The notes under the pieces were generated by a model. It did no database searches, was not told the DNA's origin, and saw only the letters and a program-made list of their open reading frames with translations. Source: Pirellulales bacterium (lineage in GTDB: Bacteria > Planctomycetota > Planctomycetia > Pirellulales > JAICIG01). From it: a stretch of 43,976 nucleotides of DNA. Position 1 is the first letter of the stretch. Every line of letters starts with the position of its first letter. Both the position numbers and the translations under genes were made by a program. Of this stretch, positions 1 to 6,572 are shown piece after piece. The stretch covers positions 1 through 43,976 of the forward strand of contig JAICLL010000036.1 of the NCBI GenBank assembly GCA_025927475.1, read 5' to 3'.

Positions 1-1
1 G

Positions 2-157
2 CGCCCGGCGCCCGCCCGCGGCGATTTCATCAGCCTGACGCTGCGGCTGGCCGCCGAGCCGGGCGGCACGAACGATGTCTGGCAGATCACGGCGCAGTTG
101 GCCAAGGATCTGCGCTTTGCCGGAACCGCTCAGGCTCAAGCGGAGGCCGCGCCATGA
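2..157 (+). CDS. C-terminal end of an unidentified protein in a pseudopilin cluster (partial)
   Basis: The reading frame is open from the window edge and gives 51 residues ending in a TGA that overlaps the next start codon as ATGA. The visible part contains LTLRLAAEP and VWQITAQLAKDLRFAG and ends in an alanine-rich tail. No domain is recognisable from so short a piece. The four-base overlap with a PilX-like gene argues for translational coupling, so this is probably another pilus/type II secretion-like component; that is inference from context only. Confidence 0.5.
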   Translation, partial: RPAPARGDFISLTLRLAAEPGGTNDVWQITAQLAKDLRFAGTAQAQAEAAP

Positions 158-579
158 ACCGCCGAAGACGCGATCGACATCCTGCTCGCCGCGGCGCGGT
201 GCTGATCATGACGCTGGTCTGTCTGGCGCTGGCCACGATCATCGGCGGCGTGCTGCTGCGGTGGGTGGTCATGGAGCACAAGTTGCTCGCCAGCCAAGCT
301 CACGAGAGCCAGGCGCGGTGGCTGGCCGAAGCCGGCCTGGAACGCGCCGCCGCGCGGTTGCAAAGCGACGCCGAGTATGCCGGCGAGAGTTGGCAAATTG
401 CGGCGAGCGAAATGCCCTCGGGCCATGCCGCGCGCGTCGAGCTGCGCATCGAGGCGGTCGAGGGCGAGCCGCGGCGACGCTCGATCGTGGCGGAGGCGGC
501 TTATCCCACCGACGCCGCCGACCCGGCCCGAGTGCGTAAACGAATTATCTATCAACTTCCCCGGGAAGATGAATCATGA
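154..579 (+). CDS. PilX-like minor pseudopilin / pilus assembly protein
   Basis: Protein of 141 residues with a short basic N-terminus (MNRRRRDRHPARRG) followed by one hydrophobic helix at about residues 14-36 (AVLIMTLVCLALATIIGGVL), then an amphipathic stretch rich in Ala, Glu and Arg containing SQARWLAEAGLERAAARL. The RRGAVLI start and the A-E-A-G-x-E-x-A-A motif just after the helix are typical of PilX N-terminal/GspK-type membrane pseudopilins, which sit at the tip or initiation complex of type IV pili and type II secretion pseudopili. The start overlaps the previous stop (ATGA), and the stop overlaps the next gene's start the same way, so the genes are very likely translationally coupled. 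Family assignment is by N-terminal pattern; the C-terminal half is not recognised. Confidence 0.65.
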   Translation: MNRRRRDRHPARRGAVLIMTLVCLALATIIGGVLLRWVVMEHKLLASQAHESQARWLAEAGLERAAARLQSDAEYAGESWQIAASEMPSGHAARVELRIEAVEGEPRRRSIVAEAAYPTDAADPARVRKRIIYQLPREDES

Positions 580-1538
580 ACCTTAGCAATCTACCATCGG
601 TGGCCGGGGCAGAACCTGGCCGCGAACGACAGGGCCATCGCCAAACTGGCTTCACGCTCGTCGAGCTGCTGGTGGTGATCGCCATCATCGGCATCTTGAT
701 CGCGCTGCTGCTGCCGGCGGTGCAGGCCGCCCGCGAAGCCGCCCGGCGCACGCAGTGCGTCAACAACCTGGCGCAACTGGCCCTGGGCATGCAAAGCTAT
801 GAGTCGTCGTTCGAGTCGCTGCCGCCGGGCGTGCTCAATCCGTCGGGACCCATTCACTGCGTCACCATGGGGCAGCACATCAGTTGGCTGGCGCATCTGC
901 TGCCGCGGATCGAACAACGCAACGCCTACAACTTGCTCGACTTCGCGGCGGGCGCTTATGCCCCGGCCAACGCGCCGGTGCGCAATTGGCAAGCGCAGGT
1001 GTTTGTCTGCCCGTCCGATGGCGGCCTGCCTTGGACGGGACCCGGCGGCTTGGGCGTGACCAGCTATGCCGGTTGCCATCACGATCTGGAAGCGCCCATC
1101 GACGCCGACAACCACGGCGTGCTGTTTTTGAACAGCCGCGTGCGGCTGGCCGAGATCACCGACGGCACCTCGCAAACCCTTTTGCTGGGCCATAAGCGCC
1201 TCGGCGCGGCCGACCTGGGCTGGCTCTCCGGCACCCGGTCGACGCTGCGCAACACGGGCAACCCGATCAACGCCAGCACCGTGGGTGGCGGTGTGCTGGC
1301 GCAAATCGGCGAAACGACCGGGCCGGCGCGCGTGCCGATCGTCAACCCCGCCGCGCCCGCCCTCAACGCCAATCCCGCCCTGGTCGTGGGAGGCTTCGAG
1401 AGCGATCATCCGGGCGGCATTACGACGATTTTCGCAGATGGCTCGGTTCATTTTCTCTCCGAGACGACCAATCCCACGGTGTTTCAACAGCTCGGCCATC
1501 GCGCCGACGGAAAGCTGCTGGATGAACGAGCATATTGA
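576..1538 (+). CDS. DUF1559 prepilin-like protein (first tandem copy)
   Basis: Protein of 320 residues with a class III prepilin signal: a leader of about 25 residues ending TG, cleavage before FTLVELLVVIAIIGILIALL (residues 26-45), and the family hallmark AVQAAREAARR immediately after. The body carries the DUF1559 motifs YAGCHHDLEAPIDADNHGV (about residues 165-183) and, near the C-terminus, HPGGITTIFADG, the H-x9-DG motif followed by SVHFLSE. DUF1559 proteins are hugely expanded in planctomycetes and look like pseudopilins exported and processed by a prepilin peptidase; their function is unknown. The start overlaps the upstream stop (ATGA), which fixes 576 as the start. It is followed by a paralogue. 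Confidence 0.93.
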   Translation: MNLSNLPSVAGAEPGRERQGHRQTGFTLVELLVVIAIIGILIALLLPAVQAAREAARRTQCVNNLAQLALGMQSYESSFESLPPGVLNPSGPIHCVTMGQHISWLAHLLPRIEQRNAYNLLDFAAGAYAPANAPVRNWQAQVFVCPSDGGLPWTGPGGLGVTSYAGCHHDLEAPIDADNHGVLFLNSRVRLAEITDGTSQTLLLGHKRLGAADLGWLSGTRSTLRNTGNPINASTVGGGVLAQIGETTGPARVPIVNPAAPALNANPALVVGGFESDHPGGITTIFADGSVHFLSETTNPTVFQQLGHRADGKLLDERAY

Positions 1539-2601
1539 AACTTCTGGTAGTGATCTCAATCGCCCTGCGCAGGTAGCGGACGTCGTCCAACGTCGCCTTT
1601 CGCTCCGCGAACGCAGCGCTGCTTTCGCGGAGCGAAAGGCGACAATGTCACGCTCCGTCGTCGCGCACGGCAATTTAGCAACGCGGGCAATGAGGGGCGG
1701 CTTTACGCTGGTCGAAATGTTGATCACCATCGCCATCGTCGGCATTCTGCTGGCGCTGCTGCTGCCGGCGGTGATGACGGCCCGCGAGTCCGCGCGACGT
1801 CACTCGTGCGCCAACCATCTCAGCCAACTTCTGATCGCCACAGAGAATTACGCGGCGGCGCACGGCGTGCTGCCGCCAGGCACGATCGAAGCCAAGGGAC
1901 CCATTCAAAGCGTTCCGGTCGGCTATCACATGGGCTGGCTCGCGCAGCTTCTGCCCTACTTCGAACAAGGCAACGTCTACGATCAGATCGACTTTTCGGT
2001 CGGAGCCTATCATGCGCGCAACGCGGCGGCGCGGGATATCGGCTTATCGCTGTTGCATTGCCCCTCTGGCGGCAGCAGCTATGCCGGCTGCCATCATGAT
2101 GTCGAGGCGCCCATCGACGCCGACAACCACGGCGTGCTGTTTCTCAACAGCGCGATCGGCTGGAACGATCTGCTTGACGGGCGGGCGCAGACGATCTTGA
2201 TCGGCGAACGGTTCAACCTGGGGCCGAACCTGGGCTGGATGTCTGGCACGCGCTCGACGCTGGCCAACACCGGGACGCCGATCAACCTCACGTCGCGTCT
2301 CGGCGGGCCGGCGTTCGCCGTGGGGATCAGCGCCGAAGAGCTGCCGGCGTTGGACGACCCCGCGCAACCGCGCGACGATGCTTCGCGGCCCGTCTGGCAA
2401 TTTCAACCCCAGGCGCCGGGCCAGGCGCCGGGCGGCGCCGCCGCGCTGGTGGTCGGCGGCTTTGAGAGCATGCACCCCGGCGGCGCGCAGTTCGGCTTTG
2501 GCGACGGCTCGGTGCGCTTCCTCTCGCAAGATGTCGATCATCTGACCTATCAGCGGTTGGGCCACCGCGCCGATGGAGCTTTGCTCGATGAACGATATTG
2601 A
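1522..2601 (+). CDS. DUF1559 prepilin-like protein (second tandem copy)
   Basis: Protein of 359 residues, paralogous to the preceding gene: the same prepilin core (GGFTLVEMLITIAIVGILL at about 59-77, then VMTARESARRHSC), the same SYAGCHHDVEAPIDADNHG block, and the C-terminal HPGGAQFGFGDG (H-x9-DG) motif. From the ATG at 1522, which overlaps the previous stop by 17 bases, the leader before the cleavage site is an unusual 60 residues and is partly encoded by a 52-bp palindromic repeat (RRLSLRERSAAFAERKATM). An ATG at 1645, directly after the palindrome and with an AGG six bases upstream, would give a more normal 19-residue leader and is a serious alternative. Extra sequence around residues 250-300 distinguishes it from the first copy. 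Confidence 0.92.
   Translation: MNEHIETSGSDLNRPAQVADVVQRRLSLRERSAAFAERKATMSRSVVAHGNLATRAMRGGFTLVEMLITIAIVGILLALLLPAVMTARESARRHSCANHLSQLLIATENYAAAHGVLPPGTIEAKGPIQSVPVGYHMGWLAQLLPYFEQGNVYDQIDFSVGAYHARNAAARDIGLSLLHCPSGGSSYAGCHHDVEAPIDADNHGVLFLNSAIGWNDLLDGRAQTILIGERFNLGPNLGWMSGTRSTLANTGTPINLTSRLGGPAFAVGISAEELPALDDPAQPRDDASRPVWQFQPQAPGQAPGGAAALVVGGFESMHPGGAQFGFGDGSVRFLSQDVDHLTYQRLGHRADGALLDERY
1591..1643 (+). repeat. 52-bp near-perfect palindromic repeat
   Basis: Arms 1592-1611 and 1624-1643 are perfect 20-base inverted repeats (GTCGCCTTTCGCTCCGCGAA and its complement). The 12 bases between them contain the self-complementary GCAGCGCTGC, so the whole 52 bases form a palindrome with one mismatched pair. 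It lies in the N-terminal leader region of the second DUF1559 gene. One-arm copies occur at 21598-21624 and 38519-38546. Confidence 0.85.
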
Positions 2602-3052
2602 ACCCCCGCCCGACGGCCAGTCGGCAACCAGCGGCCAGTCGGCGGCCAGCCAGCAATCCGCAGACAACCGGCCGACCGGCAACCGCGCAGACCGCCAGGC
2701 GCCGCCAAGCCCACGCGGTTTCTCGCTGGCTTCGCTGTTTCTGTTGGTCACCGCGGCGGGCGTGGTGGCCGGCCTGGCCCGCAACATCGGCCAGACGCAG
2801 ACCGGCTCGGTGGTGCTTTTGGTCCACGCCTGCATCGGCGCGTTTCTGGGCATGTGGGCCGGCGCGTTGATCGGGTTCGGCTATCCGCGGCGGGTGTCCA
2901 GCATCCTGCTCGGTTCGTTCGTCGGCGCGCTGACCGGCGGCATCTGCGCCGCCCTGGCGGCCGCCGGCGGCAGCCCCTGGCTGTTTTTTCTGGGCGCCGT
3001 CGCCTTGCTGACCTTGGGCTTTGCCTCGCGCTGGATTCACCGCGGGTTGTGA
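2588..3052 (+). CDS. small integral membrane protein, unknown function
   Basis: Protein of 154 residues. The first 45 residues are a low-complexity Ser/Gln/Ala/Pro tail with repeated QSA units; the rest has about four hydrophobic segments (FSLASLFLLVTAAGVVAGLA; VVLLVHACIGAFLGMWAGAL; ILLGSFVGALTGGICAALAA; LFFLGAVALLTLGFA). I do not recognise the family. The ATG at 2588 (MNDIEPPP) overlaps the end of the second DUF1559 gene by 14 bases, the same style as upstream, so it belongs to the pseudopilin transcription unit and may be a membrane accessory. The 3' end overlaps the convergent gene by 16 bases. Confidence 0.75.
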   Translation: MNDIEPPPDGQSATSGQSAASQQSADNRPTGNRADRQAPPSPRGFSLASLFLLVTAAGVVAGLARNIGQTQTGSVVLLVHACIGAFLGMWAGALIGFGYPRRVSSILLGSFVGALTGGICAALAAAGGSPWLFFLGAVALLTLGFASRWIHRGL

Positions 3053-3243
3053 AGCTGCTCATCACGCACCGCCCGCACCACCGCCCACAGCCCCAGCGGC
3101 TCGCTCAGCTCGCGGTGGTTGAAGGCGTCGGCCCAGAGCTTGGCCTGCTGGGCGTCGGGCGTTTCATAAGGCGCCACGCTTACCGTCGCCGCTTGTTCTT
3201 CATCGCGTTGTTCGACAATCAGAATCTCGTAGTGGGCAGACAT
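3037..3243 (-). CDS. short hypothetical protein
   Basis: A 68-residue ORF (MSAHYEILIVEQRDEE start) with a good ribosome-binding site, GAGGTG six bases before the ATG. Composition is soluble and mildly acidic; no family is recognised. It is convergent with, and overlaps by 16 bases, the membrane protein gene. The Shine-Dalgarno match and the non-repetitive sequence favour a real gene, but it is short. Confidence 0.5.
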   Translation of the reverse strand: MSAHYEILIVEQRDEEQAATVSVAPYETPDAQQAKLWADAFNHRELSEPLGLWAVVRAVRDEQLHNPR

Positions 3244-3831
3244 TGTTCACCTCGGGCATGGAAAGAATGACAACGGCGCCGGGCGGGCCGCGCCCGGCGG
3301 GCGCCGCTTGCGGCGGGCTCAAAGCGCGCGCCGGCACGGCGCGCGAGCCTACGACCGCCGAAACGGCAAAGGAGTTGGGAAAACAGACCGCGGAGCAACG
3401 TGGGTCTTGGCGTCACTCGACGGCGTGACGCGGCCGGCAGCCGCCCGGCTGACTTGGGTTGGAACGCCCAGAAGTGTACATAAGATCACATATGCTAGCA
3501 AGCTTTTTCCCAGCACAAAATATTGCGGTGCCAGCCTCGCACCGGCCCAACCGGTAGTGGTTCGGTCCGGTCAGTTCGCGCCGGGCCGTCGGCAAGCCTC
3601 TGGGCCCGGCCACCGACCTGGTTTGCGGATGCTTTTTTGGAACAGAAGGCAACGAAGAAAACGAAGAAAGAGAGTTCGGAAACGGGCTTCGTCCTCTCTT
3701 TGTTTCCTTCGTTTCCTTCTGTTCAAAGTTGCCAAAAACCCCGGCTCCCGCTGGCAAACCGCCCCGCGCGCCGCTAAATTGGCCAAACGCATTTCGGGCG
3801 TGGTTGACAAAGATCGCAAGGAGCGTTTGCC
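3244..3831. other. intergenic region, 588 bp, with one palindromic repeat
   Basis: No credible gene. It holds GC-rich low-complexity sequence near 3270-3350, an AT-richer patch around 3475-3530, and the purine/pyrimidine inverted repeat at 3640-3724. It separates a leftward short gene from a rightward secreted protein gene, so it should carry both promoters, but I cannot pick convincing -35/-10 pairs. Confidence 0.5.
3640..3724. repeat. 85-bp imperfect inverted repeat (GAACAGAAGG type)
   Basis: The left side begins GAACAGAAGGCAACGAAG and is purine-rich; the right side ends CTTCGTTTCCTTCTGTTC, nearly its complement, with about 25 bases between arms of roughly 30 bases. Transcripts would fold into one long hairpin. 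It is intergenic. Elements with this sequence signature are common interspersed repeats in planctomycete genomes (general knowledge); no transposase is nearby. Confidence 0.75.
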
Positions 3832-5403
3832 ATGCGACGGACAGTGGCCGCGTGTTGGGGCGTGTTGGCAGTATTGTTAACGGGTTCGGGCAAGCCGCTG
3901 CCCGACGAAGAAAGCCTGGCCGCGGCCAAGCGCGCGGCCGCGCAAAAATATCAGCGCACCATTGCGACTTCCGATGCGCGCACCGCCGCGCAGGGATTGC
4001 TGAAAGCCTCTGACCAGAGCGAGGCCGAGGCCGAACAAGCGGCCATTCTGCTGGTCGCCGCCGACGTGGCCGCCAAGGGGGGCGAAGTGCGGCTGGCGTT
4101 TCAAGCCATCGACGAGCTGGAAGGCACGTTCGAGATCGACGCCTTGCCTTTGAAAGCCGCTTGTCTGGAATCGGCCGCCCGCAGTGCCCGCACCAACGAA
4201 ATCCGCACCGCCGTGGTGCATTGGTCGATCGACCTGATGCGCGAGGCGACCGCCGCGCGGCAGTTCGACGCCGCCCAAAGCGCCGCGCGAGCGGGCCAGA
4301 CCGCGCTGGCCAAAGTGCGCGATGCCGCCCTGCGCAAAGAGTTTGGCAGCCAGCGGCGGCTGTATGAATTGCAGCGCAAGACTTACGAGACGGCGGGCAA
4401 AACCGTGGCCGACGCCGTGGCGGCCCTGGCCAAGCAGCCCGACGACCCCGCGGCCAACGAAGTGATGGGCAAGCATCTGGCGGCGACCGAGGGCGACTGG
4501 CCGAAAGTGCTGGTTCATTTTGCGAAGGCGGGCGACGCCGAACTGCGCGCCGCCGCCGAACGCGAAGCCAAAGCGGCGGACAAAGACGGCCCGCGCTTGG
4601 AGCTGGCCGATCTGTGGTGGAACATTGCCGACGGGGTCGATCTGCCCGAACACCGCGCCGCCTTCCGGCTGCGCGCGGCTCATTGGTATCGCCGCGCCTT
4701 GCCGCTGCTCAGCGGTTTGGTCAAGGCCCGCGCGGCCAGGCGAATCGAAGAAGCCGAGGGCGTGGCCGCCCGCGGCAAACCGCCCGATGCGGCAGATCAA
4801 CGGGTCGAGGTGGCGCTGTCGCCGACCGAGGCGCTGCGCTTGGTGTTGATTCCCGCGAGCGCCGACGGCACGATTCCCAGGTTTTGGCTGGCGCAGACCG
4901 AGCTGAGCCAAAAACAATGGCTGGCGCTGATGCCCAGCAACCCCAGCACGCAGACCCGCAACGACCGCCTGCCGGTGCACGGCATCGGCCCGGCCGACGC
5001 GGCGAAATACTGCGAAAAGCTCAATGCCCTAAAGACGCGGTTTGTGTTCCGTTTGCCGACCAAGGAGGAGTGGTTTCACGCCTTGGAGGCCGGCGATGCC
5101 CAGGCGACGGCCAAGCTGGCCTGGCCGGCTTCGGGCGAGTTTGCCTGGTCGAAAGAGAACGCCGGCGGCAGCTACGACTTTCATCCCGTCGGCACGCGCC
5201 GCGCGAACCCCTGGGGCCTGTTCGACATGCTGGGCAACTGCTGGGAGTGGTGCGCCGACGGCAAGGACTATGGCATGTGCGCGTTCGACGATTTTTCGCG
5301 CCGGCAGGTCGATCAATACATCGTCCGCCGCGAGCCCTTTCCCAACGTGCAGCCCGAGCACTGGGGCGGCATCAGCCTGCGCGTGGCCGCGGATTTGCGC
5401 TAG
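3832..5403 (+). CDS. secreted protein with C-terminal FGE-sulfatase (SUMF1-like) domain
   Basis: Protein of 523 residues with an N-terminal signal peptide (MRRTVAACWGVLAVLLTGSG). Residues about 25-320 are a helical, Ala/Glu/Lys-rich region without a recognised domain. Residues about 325-520 resemble the formylglycine-generating-enzyme/sulfatase-modifying-factor fold: LVLIPAS, FWLAQTELSQKQWLALM, LPVHGIGPADAAKYCEKLN, FRLPTKEEWFHALEAG, GLFDMLGNCWEWCADG and a final GGISLRVAADLR. The usual RVxRGGSW segment before the end is not visible, so formylglycine synthesis is doubtful; many planctomycete members of this fold have other or unknown roles. AAGGAG lies eight bases before the ATG. Confidence 0.82.
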   Translation: MRRTVAACWGVLAVLLTGSGKPLPDEESLAAAKRAAAQKYQRTIATSDARTAAQGLLKASDQSEAEAEQAAILLVAADVAAKGGEVRLAFQAIDELEGTFEIDALPLKAACLESAARSARTNEIRTAVVHWSIDLMREATAARQFDAAQSAARAGQTALAKVRDAALRKEFGSQRRLYELQRKTYETAGKTVADAVAALAKQPDDPAANEVMGKHLAATEGDWPKVLVHFAKAGDAELRAAAEREAKAADKDGPRLELADLWWNIADGVDLPEHRAAFRLRAAHWYRRALPLLSGLVKARAARRIEEAEGVAARGKPPDAADQRVEVALSPTEALRLVLIPASADGTIPRFWLAQTELSQKQWLALMPSNPSTQTRNDRLPVHGIGPADAAKYCEKLNALKTRFVFRLPTKEEWFHALEAGDAQATAKLAWPASGEFAWSKENAGGSYDFHPVGTRRANPWGLFDMLGNCWEWCADGKDYGMCAFDDFSRRQVDQYIVRREPFPNVQPEHWGGISLRVAADLR

Positions 5404-5510
5404 CCGGCCAGCATCGCCGTCGCCGAGAGCCGGCGAAACTCTTTCCTAGGAAGTCGCCGAAAGAGCCTGGATCAGTTCTTCGCTAAGTTCGCGGTTCTCG
5501 CGTTTCTGCC

Positions 5511-6005
5511 ATGCCAGCTCGCGCCAGCGCGTTGCCATCTCAACGGCAGGTGGTGCTGCGAACCAGCTTTGTGATCGGGCGCGACCACGGCGCCGGCGGG
5601 GGAGCGCTGGCCCGCCTTCGCACGCTGGTCAAGCTTGGCCTGGGCGGTACGGTCGGCCCGGGCACGCAGGGTATGAGCTGGATTCACGAGGCCGACATGA
5701 ATCGGCTGTTCGAGCGGGCACTCTTCGACGCCACGATGCAAGGCGCCTACATCGCCACGGCGCCCAACCCGGTCTCGCAGCGCGCGTTCATGCGCGAACT
5801 GCGGCGGGCGATGGGCATGCCCGTTGGTCTGCCGGCGGCGGGCTGGATGGTTCGACTCGGCGCGCCGCTGTTGTTGCGAACCGATCCCGAGCTGGCGCTC
5901 TATGGGCGATACGTGGCGTCGAAGCGGCTTGAGCAGGACCGTTTCAAGTTTCGCTTTCCGGAGCTCGGCGCTGCGCTGCGCGACGTGCTAGCTCGATCGT
6001 GCTGA
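5511..6005 (+). pseudogene. 5'-truncated TIGR01777-family epimerase (SDR) remnant
   Basis: From about 5545 the frame encodes the C-terminal half of a TIGR01777/YfcH-type atypical short-chain dehydrogenase: [50 protein letters not shown] and the DUF1731-like end [19 protein letters not shown]. The N-terminal Rossmann half with the GxxGxxG nucleotide-binding motif and the catalytic Tyr-Lys region is missing, and sequence before 5545 is unrelated. About 150 of the usual roughly 300 residues remain, so this is a relic and not a functional enzyme. The first ten residues from the ATG at 5511 are not part of the family. Confidence 0.8.
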
Positions 6006-6140
6006 TTCGCCGCCCGGCGCCTTGCCCGGCCCGCGGGACAGCCCTACGATCTATATCGCCTGTTTCGAATGTGCCGGTTTCTTCGGGTGGCCGATGAGGA
6101 CCGGCGGCACGGCAAAGTGGCCGGGCGGGGCCGCAAGGAC

Positions 6141-6162
6141 CGCGTTTTTAGTCAAAAACGCG
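6141..6162. repeat. perfect stem-loop, 9-bp stem
   Basis: CGCGTTTTT, a four-base AGTC loop, then AAAAACGCG: an exact inverted repeat between the epimerase remnant and fusA. It has no following T-run outside the stem, so a classical terminator role is uncertain; an operator or RNA-structure role is equally possible. Confidence 0.55.
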
Positions 6163-6224
6163 CAAGATTTGCTCCTTGTCGATAAATTGCCCTTTGCCGG
6201 CCGACGAAAAGGGATAAGATAGAT

Positions 6225-6302
6225 AGCTTGCGGCGCAGGCGTCCCGGCTGCCTGAGCAGGCCGGTTGCTGCGCCGGCAGGCGGGACGTCTGCGCCACTAG
6301 CT
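6225..6302. repeat. 78-bp inverted repeat (GGCGCAGGCGTCCC type)
   Basis: Arms 6225-6252 and 6275-6302 match at 24 of 28 positions when one is reverse-complemented (core GGCGCAGNCGTCCCG and CTGCC), with a 22-base loop. It lies in the fusA leader region. It resembles other short interspersed palindromes known from planctomycete intergenic DNA. Confidence 0.7.
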
Positions 6303-6572
6303 TAGGCGGGAGGCGCGGATGAGCCGGGGCAAAAGGCGGCGGGCAGTTGGGTCCGGCGGAGGGCGGCGCGTCGCGGGCCGTTGGCAAGAGGCCGGCGGTG
6401 CAAGCCGCCTCGACCGTGCCTGTGGACCCAGGGGTGTGGCTTGCGGGTTGTTTGCCCGTAGGCGGTTTACCCTTGCCGGTCCCTTTGGTTTTTTTCCCAC
6501 CAGTGCTCGTCGCGCCGGGCGTACCCCGCGGCGAGAGATCGCTCTGACGAGTTGTTTTTTGAGACTACGAAC

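Larger units (their letters stand above)
6006..6572. other. fusA upstream region, 567 bp, with two palindromes
   Basis: No gene is seen. The region contains a perfect 9-bp hairpin at 6141-6162, a weak promoter-like TTTGCC/TAAGAT pair (6193-6220, 16-base spacer), the inverted repeat at 6225-6302, and then about 270 bases of GC-rich sequence up to the EF-G start. The leader of fusA would be long (about 350 bases) if the promoter before the repeat is the real one. Confidence 0.45.

Noticed and set aside
3804..3809. A consensus TTGACA just before the FGE-domain gene.
   Set aside because: A -10 element at normal spacing would fall on or after the ribosome-binding site and start codon, so it cannot serve this gene.
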